This document shows, piece by piece, positions 42,210 to 51,661 of a stretch of DNA of 64,000 bases; positions within the stretch are counted from its first letter, which is position 1; every line of letters begins with the position of its first letter. The stretch lies in contig NZ_MRTD01000007.1 in the NCBI RefSeq assembly GCF_001956295.1, forward strand, positions 124,001 to 188,000. The letters run 5' to 3'. The notes under the pieces are model-generated. The model was not told the origin of the DNA, searched no databases, and saw only the letters and a list, made by a program, of their open reading frames with translations. Source of the DNA: Paenibacillus sp. FSL A5-0031 (lineage in GTDB: Bacteria; Bacillota; Bacilli; Paenibacillales; Paenibacillaceae). Made by a program: the position numbers and the translations under genes.

Positions 42210-45200
42210 ATGAGTAAATTGACGGAATGGTCGTTCCGAAATAAGGCGGCTATTATACTGATCGTCATAATGGCTTTAGTGATGGGGGTAATCAGCTATT
42301 TGAGGCTTCCGATGGAGTTTCTGCCTGCTGCAGATAATCCACAGGTCATGGTCACGGCAATAGGGCCGGGGAATGACGCGAAGACGATGGAGCAGATGGT
42401 CACAAATCCATTGGAAGAAGCTGTAACGCTCGTTAAAGGAAAAACAGATATGTTCTCTACATCAGGTGATGGTTATGCTCAAATCAGCTTGAATTTCAAT
42501 TCGAAGACGAATATGAAGGAAGCGAAGACCGAAGTCGAGCAATTGGTCGCTCAGGTACAGCTTCCGGCAAATGTAATGAAGCCTTTCGTCTTGCAATTGA
42601 ATACTTCAATGATTCCAATCTCATGGGTGACGTTGACCTTTGATGAAGGATTATCTGAGCAGCAAAAAGACGCAAAGCTGAAAGAAGTAACGGCGGAACT
42701 TAAAAAGACCGAGGGTGCGGGCGAGGTTAGCATTAGCGGCAAATCGTCGCCATCGGTTCATGTCGTACCCAATACGGAGAAGCTTGCTCAGGCAGGAATT
42801 CCAGTACAAGCGTTAATGGGCGTGCTTCAAGGCAGGGGAGCGTCGGTTTCACTCGGGGAACGCACGCTCGATGGCGCAGATGGCAATATTAACGTGTACG
42901 ATCAAGTATCTGATGTGGAAACACTGCGCAAGCTTCCTGTTGCAGCAGGTGTGAAGCTTGGGGATGTTGCAGCGGTTGAGCTTGCCAAAGACCAAGAAAG
43001 CATAAGCCGTATGAACGGCAAAGATGCGATTATGTTCACAATATCTAAATCTGCAGATGCGAATGCTGTAAATGTAGGCAAAGCAATTAAAGAAACGATT
43101 GATCGTTTAAATGCAGATGTGGAAGGAATCGATGCATCTATCATTTTGAGCACATCTGATTCGGTCGTATCTTCTGTTAATAGTATGCTGAGAGAGGTTT
43201 TGCTTGGCGCATTGTTCGCAACCATTGTCATTTTATTGTTCATGCGCAACTTTAAAGCAACGCTCGTGACGATTGTTTCGATTCCGTTATCGCTCGGCAT
43301 AACGCTGTATCTGCTCCAGCTCTCTGGTGTATCACTTAACATTATTACACTTGGAGGCGTAGCCGTCGCGGTTGGAAGGCTGGTCGATGATAGTATCGTC
43401 GTTATTGAAAATATTTATAGAAGGCTGCAGAAGGAGTCCTTCTCTATTAAGCTAATTACGGATGCAACGAAGGAAGTGGCTTCGGCCATTACCTCGTCAA
43501 CGCTCGTTACAGTTGCAGTATTTTTGCCAATGGGCCTTCTGCGCGGTTCATTGCAAGCATTTCTTCTGCCATTCGCGCTGACAGTCGCTTACTCATTGCT
43601 CGCTTCTCTACTTGTAGCGCTGACAGTTGTACCTCTTTTAAGTGCAATATTGCTTCGCGGCACAAAGGAGAAGGAGCATGCGGGTTCTCCAAAATTCGCT
43701 TCCTTCATTCGTTGGAATCTTGCTCACAAATTAGTGCCGTTAATCATTGCGGTATTGCTGTTTGCAGGATCGATCGGCGCTTATATGTTCATGCCAAAAG
43801 GAGCGCTTGATTCCTCGAGTGCGGGGAATTTAAATGTGGCACTGCAATATCCGAGCGATACGCCGGCGGATCAAGTACTCGAAGCAGGGAAGAAATTCGA
43901 ATCCTATCTAACTGCAAATCCAGATATTGAATGGGTCATGATGATGCTTGGCAATAGCGCAGATGCGGCTAAGTATGGCTCGGTGACTTCACCGACGCTC
44001 ATTACGTATATGGTAGATTTGAAGGAAGGCGTTGACGCAGAGCTCTTGATGGATAATATCAAGACTCAGAAGGATAATTATAAGGACGCAACCTTGACGG
44101 TTGATGCGGCCGATCTAATTATGGGCGGCGGATCATCGCAAATTTACATCGATGTCTCTGGTGAGAACTTGGAGCAGCTCTCTACAACCGCAGACCAGTT
44201 GATCGCAGCGATTAAACCTATCGACGGTGTGCTCAAGGTCGAGAGCAATCAAGAGGAGAAAAAGTCGGTTTATTCCTTCCATGTTGATCCTACCCTAGCC
44301 AAAGGCCAAGAGGTAGCCATGCAGCTGCAAAGCATGCTTAATCCATTGCCGATAGGATCGATCCAGCAAGAAGGCAGTGAAATTCCGGTTATTATGCTGC
44401 CTGTTTTAAACCCAGATTCAAAGGCAGAACTAGAAAAATTAACTGTAATGATAGAGTCTGGTCCAACAGCGATGTCGAAGGTAGCGGAGTTGGTTCGGAC
44501 CGAGGAGCCATCCTTGTACTACCATAAAGAAGGCAAAACGTATATCCGTGTCACAGCGAGCGCCGAACCAAAAGAACTATCGGTCGTCGGCGATGAAATA
44601 TCAAAAGCAACAAAGGATCTCAAGCTTCCTGATGGCGTCAGCCTTGCAGTAGGCGGAGCGTCGGCTGACCAATCGAGCGACTTTGCAGATTTGGGCTTAA
44701 CAGCGCTTATCTCCATCGGTATTGTTTATCTGATCATGGTGTTGACGTTCAAGACGCTTCGTGCTCCGCTGGCGATTATGATCTCCTTGCCGCTTGCAGC
44801 AATCGGCGCAGTAACAGGCTTGCTCGTATCAGGCGTAACGCCGGATTTCACAGCCATGTTCGGAGCGCTGATGCTTATCGGAATTGTCGTCACGAATGCT
44901 ATCGTATTAATTGATCGTGTGAAGCAAAACGAGCTGACGATGCCGATTCGTGAAGCGTTGATTGAAGCGGCTACGACACGGATGCGTCCAATCGTAATGA
45001 CTGCGGTGGCGACGGTGTCCGCGATGCTGCCACTCGTATTCGGTTCGCATGAATCGGGCAGCATCGTCTCCCAAAGCTTAGCGATCGTCGTTATTGGTGG
45101 GCTAGTTGCGGCTACGCTGCTCACGCTAATTATCGTTCCTTGTGTCTATGAGCTGCTATTTTTCCGTACTTCACGCAAGCAGCGTCGCAATATGGCTTCC

Positions 45201-45239
45201 TCCGCACATGCGGAAGCCGCTGCATCACAGCAAGTGTAA
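42210..45239 (+). CDS. swrC: RND-family efflux transporter (SwrC/AcrB type)
   Basis: A 1009-aa proton-driven pump with the RND plan: TM1 at about 12-30, a large extracytoplasmic loop, TM2-6 at about 330-480, a second loop, TM8-12 at about 830-990. The proton-relay motif GRLVDDSIVVIENIYRR is in TM4, and GIVVTNAIVLIDRV is in TM10. The length and the absence of an adaptor or outer-membrane factor gene fit the Gram-positive SwrC (YerP) group, which in B. subtilis handles surfactin. Substrate here unknown. GGAGAAGGAGTCGG precedes the ATG. It is divergent from the TetR-linked ABC exporter. Confidence 0.9.
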   Translation: MSKLTEWSFRNKAAIILIVIMALVMGVISYLRLPMEFLPAADNPQVMVTAIGPGNDAKTMEQMVTNPLEEAVTLVKGKTDMFSTSGDGYAQISLNFNSKTNMKEAKTEVEQLVAQVQLPANVMKPFVLQLNTSMIPISWVTLTFDEGLSEQQKDAKLKEVTAELKKTEGAGEVSISGKSSPSVHVVPNTEKLAQAGIPVQALMGVLQGRGASVSLGERTLDGADGNINVYDQVSDVETLRKLPVAAGVKLGDVAAVELAKDQESISRMNGKDAIMFTISKSADANAVNVGKAIKETIDRLNADVEGIDASIILSTSDSVVSSVNSMLREVLLGALFATIVILLFMRNFKATLVTIVSIPLSLGITLYLLQLSGVSLNIITLGGVAVAVGRLVDDSIVVIENIYRRLQKESFSIKLITDATKEVASAITSSTLVTVAVFLPMGLLRGSLQAFLLPFALTVAYSLLASLLVALTVVPLLSAILLRGTKEKEHAGSPKFASFIRWNLAHKLVPLIIAVLLFAGSIGAYMFMPKGALDSSSAGNLNVALQYPSDTPADQVLEAGKKFESYLTANPDIEWVMMMLGNSADAAKYGSVTSPTLITYMVDLKEGVDAELLMDNIKTQKDNYKDATLTVDAADLIMGGGSSQIYIDVSGENLEQLSTTADQLIAAIKPIDGVLKVESNQEEKKSVYSFHVDPTLAKGQEVAMQLQSMLNPLPIGSIQQEGSEIPVIMLPVLNPDSKAELEKLTVMIESGPTAMSKVAELVRTEEPSLYYHKEGKTYIRVTASAEPKELSVVGDEISKATKDLKLPDGVSLAVGGASADQSSDFADLGLTALISIGIVYLIMVLTFKTLRAPLAIMISLPLAAIGAVTGLLVSGVTPDFTAMFGALMLIGIVVTNAIVLIDRVKQNELTMPIREALIEAATTRMRPIVMTAVATVSAMLPLVFGSHESGSIVSQSLAIVVIGGLVAATLLTLIIVPCVYELLFFRTSRKQRRNMASSAHAEAAASQQV

Positions 45240-45248
45240 CTAAACGAT

Positions 45249-45299
45249 AAAAGGCAGTACTTTTAGGTCAGAATGGACCTAAAGGTACTGCCTTTTTTG
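45249..45299 (+). terminator. Terminator of the RND gene
   Basis: aaaggcagtac.tttaggtc/ggacctaaa.gtactgccttt, about 20 paired bases with one mismatch, followed by TTTTTT. Confidence 0.9.
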
Positions 45300-45319
45300 A
45301 ATAGATATTAAATCCATTC

Positions 45320-45967
45320 TTATACATTAGCCATATGGTATAACGGCATAAGCGTTTTATAAGTGGAGGAAGTAAGCTCAAGCAGCGCATCGCCGTCTTT
45401 GAGAATCGGATCGCTCGCTTGCACATGACGGCCGATAAGCAGTTCCGCTTTCTGAACATCACGGAAACGAACGAGCGCATCATTCCAATCTTGTTTTGAC
45501 ATCGTACTGATAGCGGTGGACTCTTTTTTCATATGATCAAGTGAAAGTACATAATCCTTAGGTACATTTGCAATGACTTCATCAATTTGGTTCAGGAGGG
45601 CGGTTGCGATATTGGATTTATGCGGAACCTCGTAAATGAGTGCAAACCACATAAATAGATGATCATCAAACAATCCAAGCTGAAAATGCGGATGTGCCTT
45701 GTAGCCGCGTTTGCTAGCGCAAATGGCGAGCCAAGTATCCTTTGGCGGATTCACTTTACGGCGAGCATGCCTTGCAACATGCAAGTACATTTCATTGCCG
45801 GCGTGAACAGCTGCATCGACGCTGAGCTGCTCACCGATCGCTCGGAATTTCGGCTGAATCTGATTTTGAATAGCAGCCATACGCTCCTCAAGTCCTTGAA
45901 GCGCAAAAACATCGAAGTCGGCTTGTGTAAAGCCAACAAGCGGGGTAGAAGTAGTCTGTGTTGTCAT
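45320..45967 (-). CDS. DUF1054 / UPF0637-family protein (YktB-like)
   Basis: A 215-aa soluble protein starting TTQTTSTPLVGFTQADFDVF, with HARRKVNPPKDTWLAICASKRGYK and HFQLGLFDDHLFMWFALIYE. I recognise the pattern as UPF0637/DUF1054 (B. subtilis YktB). Function unknown. The ATG at 45967 has AAGGAG nine bases upstream; the TTG at 45985 precedes that site and is rejected. Confidence 0.8.
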   Translation of the reverse strand: MTTQTTSTPLVGFTQADFDVFALQGLEERMAAIQNQIQPKFRAIGEQLSVDAAVHAGNEMYLHVARHARRKVNPPKDTWLAICASKRGYKAHPHFQLGLFDDHLFMWFALIYEVPHKSNIATALLNQIDEVIANVPKDYVLSLDHMKKESTAISTMSKQDWNDALVRFRDVQKAELLIGRHVQASDPILKDGDALLELTSSTYKTLMPLYHMANV

Positions 45968-45993
45968 TAAATTAATCTCCTTCAATCAAACAA

Positions 45994-46635
45994 TTATTGG
46001 TGCAATAATTTCAAATAAAAGATGGCGATTTGCGTTCGGTCTCGAAGCTCGAGTTTATTAAGTATTTCAGTAATATAATTTTTAATTGTACCTTCGCTTA
46101 GGAAAAGGGTAGCGGCAATTTCCTTATTGGATTGACCGTCCGCAATCAGACGGACAATTTGCACCTCAGCTTGCGTAAGACCGGAAATCATTACTGATTT
46201 GGCTGAGTCGGCTCGCGGCGTCTCCAGCATCCCAGCCAATTTACGGGCGATTTCGGGATGGATCAGCACGGAACCCTCATGAACAGTCTTTATGCCGCTT
46301 ATAATACGGCTTGGCGGTACATTTTTGAGCAAATAGCCATTGGCGCCGTTTCGGATGGCTTGCGCTATGTATTCGTCATCATCAAAGGTCGTCAAAATAA
46401 GCACGGCAGGTGGGGGATCAAGTGCGCGAAGCAGCTTCGTTCCTTCCACACCATCGCAGAGCGGCATCCGAATATCCATTAGTACGACATCGACGGGATG
46501 TTGGCGGACAAATTGTTCGGCCTCCAGACCGTTTGCACAAACGCCAGCGACATGCAATTCGTTATCCAATCCTAAAATAACGTTCATGCTCTCTCGTATA
46601 AAAGGATCATCATCCACTATCAGCACCTGAATCAT
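45994..46635 (-). CDS. Response regulator, NarL/LuxR type
   Basis: A 213-aa DNA-binding response regulator. In the receiver domain the acidic pocket is VDDDP and the phospho-acceptor is D54 in VVLMDIRMPLCDG; T/K are in LTTFDDD and LLKNVPP. A LuxR-type HTH occupies about 148-205 (LTQAEVQIVRLIADGQSNKEIA, then LFLSEGTIKNYITEIL). It lies 41 bases after the kinase gene on the same strand and must be its partner. A likely target is the divergent ABC exporter at 48028. Confidence 0.92.
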   Translation of the reverse strand: MIQVLIVDDDPFIRESMNVILGLDNELHVAGVCANGLEAEQFVRQHPVDVVLMDIRMPLCDGVEGTKLLRALDPPPAVLILTTFDDDEYIAQAIRNGANGYLLKNVPPSRIISGIKTVHEGSVLIHPEIARKLAGMLETPRADSAKSVMISGLTQAEVQIVRLIADGQSNKEIAATLFLSEGTIKNYITEILNKLELRDRTQIAIFYLKLLHQ

Positions 46636-46676
46636 TTACTCAAATCTCTCCATTTCTAAAAAGAGCAGAATCGTCG

Positions 46677-47807
46677 TTAACCGCCAAGCAGCGGAAGTGT
46701 TGTCGTTATTGAGAACTGATCGGCCTTCTGCCAGTCCATTTGGCCCCCAATTAAGGCAATCCGCTCTCGCATCCCCTTCATGCCAAGACCAGCTTCGATA
46801 GGCTCGTCGGGCAAGCTGCCGTTATTGGATACGGTTAGCGATACGTACGCAGTTAAGAAATCTAAAGTAACCACAACCGATGTCGCTTTTCCATGCCGAA
46901 CAGCATTCGTGATCGCTTCTTGGGCATTTTTAAATAAAATGAGCTCGATGCTCGGGTAAAGTGGTCTGGGATGACCCGTTACACGAAAGCTTACGGATAT
47001 GCCTAATGCCGAAGCGGATTCTTCAACCAGACGGTCGAGGGCATATTGCCTAACGTCCTTTTCCGCATCCGATGCAAGTCTTCGTACTGTTCTGCGCATC
47101 AGCTCCATGCTGTCCTGCAGCTGATCACGCATTTGCTCAACCGTGCTGCGAGCTCTTGCGGTATCTGCATCGAATAAATGCAAAGCCGCTTCGGACATCA
47201 TTTTGACGCGAATGAGGCGGTGGCCCAAATCATCATGAATATCCTTGGCGATGCGGTTTCGCTCTTCGATCTGCGCTTGATACTCAACTTGCAAGGCGTA
47301 ATCCTGCATTCTGCGTCTGGCTGAGTCAAGCTCTGCGTGGCTGGCAGCCAGTGCTCCGTATAAATCCTCAATTTGATGATGTTTGTCCTCAAACTCGTTG
47401 GAAGCATAGAGGACGGCTGCTGTAGTAATCCATAGTACCGCTACGGCAAATATGATTTCGGGTTCTCTGCCATACATACCTGTCAATAAAGCAGCTAAGC
47501 CAGCGATTGTCCAAGCTGTGCTGACCATGCGAGTCGGCCTTTGTTGAAATGAGGCAATAAGGGTGGAGAAAAGCAATAGAAACAGAACTCCGCCATACGT
47601 ATAGGAAAACCAAGAAAAAGCGATTAACTCCAGCATCAGCAATAAAATTCGATATTTAGGATACATAGAGCCAACTTTCGTTAGGAGCAGTGCAAGGAGT
47701 ACAGAAGCGGTGTAATGAGCATATAAACCTGCTTCTACATGCACGATACTAATAATAGAAGGAATCGCTACTAACAAGGAACGAATTTGGTGCAGTTGTT
47801 TCTTCAT
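46677..47807 (-). CDS. Sensor histidine kinase, HisKA_3 type
   Basis: A 376-aa kinase. The first about 138 residues form five or six hydrophobic segments with almost no extracytoplasmic domain, so it may sense within the membrane like DesK or LiaS relatives. A coiled coil (about 145-185) leads to the HisKA_3 domain with H191 in IAKDIHDDLGHRLIRV. HATPase_c follows, with the N-box AQEAITNAVRHG and G-box GLGMKGMRERI. It is divergent from the ABC exporter genes across a 220-base region with a palindrome, an arrangement typical of kinase-regulated exporters. Confidence 0.9.
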   Translation of the reverse strand: MKKQLHQIRSLLVAIPSIISIVHVEAGLYAHYTASVLLALLLTKVGSMYPKYRILLLMLELIAFSWFSYTYGGVLFLLLFSTLIASFQQRPTRMVSTAWTIAGLAALLTGMYGREPEIIFAVAVLWITTAAVLYASNEFEDKHHQIEDLYGALAASHAELDSARRRMQDYALQVEYQAQIEERNRIAKDIHDDLGHRLIRVKMMSEAALHLFDADTARARSTVEQMRDQLQDSMELMRRTVRRLASDAEKDVRQYALDRLVEESASALGISVSFRVTGHPRPLYPSIELILFKNAQEAITNAVRHGKATSVVVTLDFLTAYVSLTVSNNGSLPDEPIEAGLGMKGMRERIALIGGQMDWQKADQFSITTTLPLLGG

Positions 47808-47923
47808 ATCCGAGCAGCTCCTGCAGCTGAATTTGTTTTATTATAGCACATTGTTTATTGGACGAACGAGACTGAAACCGCTTTTCATCCAACCTTCATG
47901 CGGATATATGCCTTTATACAAAG

Positions 47924-47956
47924 AGATGACTTTAGTCACCCTCATAAGATGACTTT
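47924..47956. promoter_or_regulatory. Candidate response-regulator site in the kinase-exporter intergenic region
   Basis: TGACT-TT-AGTCA (47927-47938) is a perfect 5+2+5 palindrome. The ten bases agatgacttt occur twice, at 47924 and 47947, 23 bases apart (about two helical turns). It lies 70-105 bases before the exporter ATG. Binding by the LuxR-type regulator is an inference. Confidence 0.45.
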
Positions 47957-48027
47957 TTAGACCTGTTTCGTTGCTTTTCATGACGTACAATTGGTTTATC
48001 AGAAACGAACTGAAAGGATGAATAAAT

Positions 48028-48972
48028 ATGAATCTAGTTACATTTCGCGAGGTTGTCAAAAAATACGACACAACGATAACGGTTAATCATCTTAGCTTCA
48101 ATATTGATCAGGGTGAAATTTTTGGTTTACTTGGTCCAAATGGAGCGGGAAAAAGTACAACGATTCATATGTTGGCTGGTTTGCTGAAGCCAAGCGGCGG
48201 AGATATTTTGGTCGAAGGTTTTTCAATTCGCAAGCATCCGCTTGAAGTAAAGAAACGGATTGGTTTAGTGCCGCAGGAGCTGGCTATCTATGAGACGTTG
48301 ACCGCTCGCGAAAATGTTACTTTTTTTGCAAAGCTTTACGGGCTCAGAGGTTCGCTGCTTCGCGATCGTGTTGATGAGGCGCTGCAATTCGTTGGGTTGC
48401 TGGACAAAGCGAAGGATAAACCTAGCACATTCTCAGGCGGAATGAAGCGCAGGCTCAACATCGCATGCGCCATTATGCACCGACCTAAGCTGATCATTAT
48501 GGATGAACCAACGGTTGGAATCGACCCTCAGTCACGCAACCATATCTTGGAGTCCGTAAGGGAATTAAATAAGTTAGGCTCTACGGTCATTTACACCAGC
48601 CATTACATGGAAGAGGTAGAAGCGATTTGCACAAGAATCGGCATTTTGGATAAAGGCAAGCTTATTGCATGCGGGACGAAGGATGAATTAAAACGACAAG
48701 TTGGCCAAGAAGAGAAGCTGATTTTTGAAATTGATAAAAAATCGGCGCCGGCAATGACAGAGATGGTTGAGCATCCAGGCGTGCTTCAGCTTGCAGAACG
48801 AGATAATAGCTTGACGCTTGAAGTGACGGTGAAGGAATCGCTGTCTATATTACAGGATTTATTGTTTATCCTTCAGAAGCATGGCATTAATATTCGCAAG
48901 CTGACGCGGGAAGAGCCGAATCTTGAATCGCTATTCCTGCAAATGACCGGACGCACATTACGTGACGAATAG
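48028..48972 (+). CDS. ABC transporter ATPase (NatA/CcmA-like)
   Basis: A 314-aa ATPase with Walker A GPNGAGKST at about 38-46, Q-loop in LVPQELAIYETLTARENV, signature FSGGMKRRLNIACAI, Walker B LIIMDEPTVGIDP and H-loop YTSHYMEEVEA. The C-terminal about 90 residues form the extra domain common in ABC-2 exporter ATPases. AAAGGATG precedes the ATG. First gene of a three-gene unit with two ABC-2 permeases; the next gene starts within 10 bases. Confidence 0.9.
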   Translation: MNLVTFREVVKKYDTTITVNHLSFNIDQGEIFGLLGPNGAGKSTTIHMLAGLLKPSGGDILVEGFSIRKHPLEVKKRIGLVPQELAIYETLTARENVTFFAKLYGLRGSLLRDRVDEALQFVGLLDKAKDKPSTFSGGMKRRLNIACAIMHRPKLIIMDEPTVGIDPQSRNHILESVRELNKLGSTVIYTSHYMEEVEAICTRIGILDKGKLIACGTKDELKRQVGQEEKLIFEIDKKSAPAMTEMVEHPGVLQLAERDNSLTLEVTVKESLSILQDLLFILQKHGINIRKLTREEPNLESLFLQMTGRTLRDE

Positions 48973-48981
48973 GAGATGATG

Positions 48982-50148
48982 ATGATGCCAGCATGGTGGA
49001 CAGCTGCTTATTATGAGCTTATAAAATATGCACGGATGCGTTCCGTTCTCATTATTTTGATCGGTTTGCCTTTATTATTGATTTTGCTGCTTGGCAGCGC
49101 ATTTGATACAGAAATTAAGCCGGCTAAAATTGCCCTATACAATGCGGATCAGGGGGAAATGCGAGCTAGCATCGATGCTTTCTGGAGCAATGAAGCAGTA
49201 AAACCATATGTGAAGGTTCTAGATGCAAACTCAGAGAAGGAGGTAAAGGATTGGATTCGGGAGGGCGTTGCTGATTATGGCGTATCGATCCCGAAAAACT
49301 TCTCCAGTGAGCTGAGCGCAGGGGAAACGGCGAAATGGTCGACGTTTGAAGGGCGCTATGAAGAAAAAAATATTGCTGCGGCTGCTTTTATCAATAAATA
49401 TATGGCTGCGGTAAATTTGCAAGCCGCAGCACTGCAAATCCTTGGACCTGAACTAAATGCAGGTGCTGCACAAAGTCAAGCGCCAGCGGGACAATCACAT
49501 ATTGAGACAAAAAATTTGAGCTCAGGTGATAATCAAGCCTTTGGCAAAGAATCAGCGATGCAATACTATTCTGTGGCCTACTTAATTATGTTTTTGCTCT
49601 ATGGCGGCATGACGGCGACGATCGCGTTGCTCAATCAGAGGGAAGCGGGAACTTTGCAGCGAATGTATGCAATTCCAGGTTCATTTAGAGCCATGGTGTT
49701 TGGCATTATTTTAGGAGGAGTCATGCTTGCAGCACTGCAGGCGGCAGTGATTATCGCATTTACATCATTTGTATATGGCGTTGATTGGGGAAATAACTTT
49801 GGAGCTATTACGCTGACTTGTCTGCTTACGACTGCTGCTGGGGCTGCACTTGCTATTACGATCTCATCCTTCGTACGATCCAAAAAATCGACACAAACGC
49901 TGTTCAGCATCATTGTATTCAGCATGACCTTTATTAGCGGCGGAATGATTCCAGACATTGTGAAGATGGTAGGAGGTCTCAATCAGTGGACGCTTAATCA
50001 CTGGGCAAATGATGCACTTCGCGCCATCATGAACGGTGAAGGTTCAGCAACGGTTTGGAATGGAATCGCTGTTCTTGGAGCAATCGCATTAGGTATAACA
50101 ATAATCGCAGTCATTAGACTGCCAAAGGTGGTGAGACAGCATGCCTAG
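48982..50148 (+). CDS. ABC-2 type permease, first of a pair
   Basis: A 388-aa protein: TM at about 20-40 (MRSVLIILIGLPLLLILLLG), an extracytoplasmic domain of about 150 residues, then five TM segments with the ABC-2 region LNQREAGTLQRMYAIPGSFRAMVFG. It resembles YhgE/LinL-type permeases (DUF3533/ABC2_membrane_3). Four consecutive ATGs (48976-48987) follow AGGAG; 48982 or 48985 have usable spacing, and 48982 is chosen. It overlaps the next permease by 8 bases. The two permeases probably form a heterodimer with the upstream ATPase. Confidence 0.85.
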   Translation: MMPAWWTAAYYELIKYARMRSVLIILIGLPLLLILLLGSAFDTEIKPAKIALYNADQGEMRASIDAFWSNEAVKPYVKVLDANSEKEVKDWIREGVADYGVSIPKNFSSELSAGETAKWSTFEGRYEEKNIAAAAFINKYMAAVNLQAAALQILGPELNAGAAQSQAPAGQSHIETKNLSSGDNQAFGKESAMQYYSVAYLIMFLLYGGMTATIALLNQREAGTLQRMYAIPGSFRAMVFGIILGGVMLAALQAAVIIAFTSFVYGVDWGNNFGAITLTCLLTTAAGAALAITISSFVRSKKSTQTLFSIIVFSMTFISGGMIPDIVKMVGGLNQWTLNHWANDALRAIMNGEGSATVWNGIAVLGAIALGITIIAVIRLPKVVRQHA

Positions 50149-51295
50149 TTTGCAAATTGCTGCACATCTCGTACGACGCACCATGGGTTCCCGTCGCGGA
50201 CTGATTATGAATGTTCTTGTTCCAGCGATCATTTTATCTATTATGGCAGGATTGTTCGCTAGCACGAATAGAGATAAAGCTATTATTATCGTGAACAATG
50301 CTGACTCAGGAATATTAGGCGAATATTTGGCATCCTCATTACAGAAAGAGCCTTTGTATGAGATCCATTCGGAGCCGGCGATGAATGAACAGCAGTTAAA
50401 GGATCGTGTAATAGAGGGCAAAGCGGATGCTGCCATCTATATTCCTGCGGATTTCTCAGCAAAAATGATGGAGGGAGATTCGTCAACAGCTCAGCTTTAC
50501 CGAATGAATACGCAGCTTTGGAACGCTTCGCTTGCAGCTACACTTGAGACAGAAGCTCAAAAGCTGTCTTCCTCTGCCGCTCTGATAAGAGGGACTGACC
50601 CTGAATCTCCAATGGATTTATCTAAGCTGACCGCTTTGCTGGAAGCGCAAGCCTCTCCTAAAGCTGTCCTTGCCAATACGGAAATGGAGCTTGGCAAAAT
50701 TGTATCCAATCCAACAATGATCGGTCTCATCCTTATGTTTGTTATGCTGCTTGTCAGCCAGTCTATCGGTTTCATTATGGAAGATCGAGAGCAGCGCACG
50801 ATGGCAAGGATGTACACAGCGCCGCTTCGCTCGCTTGATATTGCTTTTGGAAATTTTTTGGGCAGCATGCTTGTGGGCACGATTCAGCTTGTCATTGTTC
50901 TAGGCTTAACTTATTTCGTATTTGACTATTCACCTGGTATTTCGTTCGGATGGATGCTGCTCGTATTGGAATTCTTTTTGCTTGCAATTGTTGGCCTTGC
51001 TTCGGCGGTAGCGGGTCTAGTGCGCAATAGCACGCAGCTGTCTCAAATCAACAACGTTATTATCGCTCCGTCCTGCATGATCAGCGGTTGTTTCTTTCCT
51101 CTTTCCATGCTACCTGATTTTATGCAAAAGCTTGCTAATTTCTTTCCGCAAAAATGGGCGCTTACAGCAATTGATCGTTTAGGCGGCGGGGGCGGCTTTA
51201 GTGACGTCTTGCTTCCGCTTCTTATCCTGCTTTTATTCGCTGCTGTGCTGATTGCCTTTGGTTCTGCCGTACTCAGACCAAATCGCACAAGCTAA
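50141..51295 (+). CDS. ABC-2 type permease, second of a pair
   Basis: A 384-aa protein with the same plan as its upstream neighbour: TM near residues 20-40 (GLIMNVLVPAIILSIMAGLFA), an extracytoplasmic domain, then five TM segments. The ABC-2 block is MEDREQRTMARMYTAPLRSLDIAFG and the end is SGCFFPLSMLPDFMQKLANFFPQKWALTAIDRL. GGTGGTGAG lies upstream inside the preceding gene. No terminator was seen before the proS promoter. Export substrate unknown; peptide antibiotics or envelope stress are common themes for kinase-linked pairs. Confidence 0.86.
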   Translation: MPSLQIAAHLVRRTMGSRRGLIMNVLVPAIILSIMAGLFASTNRDKAIIIVNNADSGILGEYLASSLQKEPLYEIHSEPAMNEQQLKDRVIEGKADAAIYIPADFSAKMMEGDSSTAQLYRMNTQLWNASLAATLETEAQKLSSSAALIRGTDPESPMDLSKLTALLEAQASPKAVLANTEMELGKIVSNPTMIGLILMFVMLLVSQSIGFIMEDREQRTMARMYTAPLRSLDIAFGNFLGSMLVGTIQLVIVLGLTYFVFDYSPGISFGWMLLVLEFFLLAIVGLASAVAGLVRNSTQLSQINNVIIAPSCMISGCFFPLSMLPDFMQKLANFFPQKWALTAIDRLGGGGGFSDVLLPLLILLLFAAVLIAFGSAVLRPNRTS

Positions 51296-51327
51296 AATAC
51301 TAAGCAGCAAGCGCCCTGAAAATTGGC

Positions 51328-51356
51328 TTGACTTCATCATCGTTGTATTGTAAATT
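51328..51356 (+). promoter_or_regulatory. Promoter of the proS T-box leader
   Basis: TTGACT at 51328-51333 and TAAATT at 51351-51356 with a 17-base spacer, about 15-20 bases before T-box stem I. Confidence 0.65.
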
Positions 51357-51372
51357 TGTCAAAATGTTAATG

Positions 51373-51622
51373 ACATCGCAACAGCGTCGACCAAGACTAT
51401 GTTAATCAGCAAACGTTTCTATCAGAGAGGAAGCCCGAAGGCTGGAAGGCTTCTATGAACGATTGATTAATCCCTATCTTGCGAGCTGCAGCGGGAAGTT
51501 TATACTTCTTCCGCTGCCGGAATATTCATTCCGTTATCTATTGAGAGTTGTCCAGATCATTTGGCGACTATTTGAGGGTGGTACCACGAACGCATTCGTC
51601 CCTTACGAATGCGTTTTTTTGT
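51373..51622 (+). promoter_or_regulatory. T-box riboswitch, proline-specific
   Basis: Stem I base TCGCAA (51376-51381) pairs with TTGCGA (51479-51484). A second helix TTAATC (51402-51407) pairs with GATTAA (51465-51470). Between them on the 3' side is the loop TCCCTATC (51471-51478), holding the Pro codons CCC or CCT as specifier. The apical part has AGAGAGGAAGCC and GCTGGAAGGC. The T-box sequence AGGGTGGTACCACG is at 51575-51588. The terminator aacgcattcgt/acgaatgcgtt (51589-51616) ends in Ts. Uncharged tRNA-Pro should stabilise the antiterminator and turn on proS. Confidence 0.92.
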
Positions 51623-51661
51623 TTTTATGGCTTAAATCTAATAATCGGAGGGCTATCTATC

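Noticed and set aside
42902-43342. 146-aa minus-strand open frame within the RND gene
   Set aside because: Antisense shadow, Ser/Thr-rich composition produced by the reverse of a coding frame.
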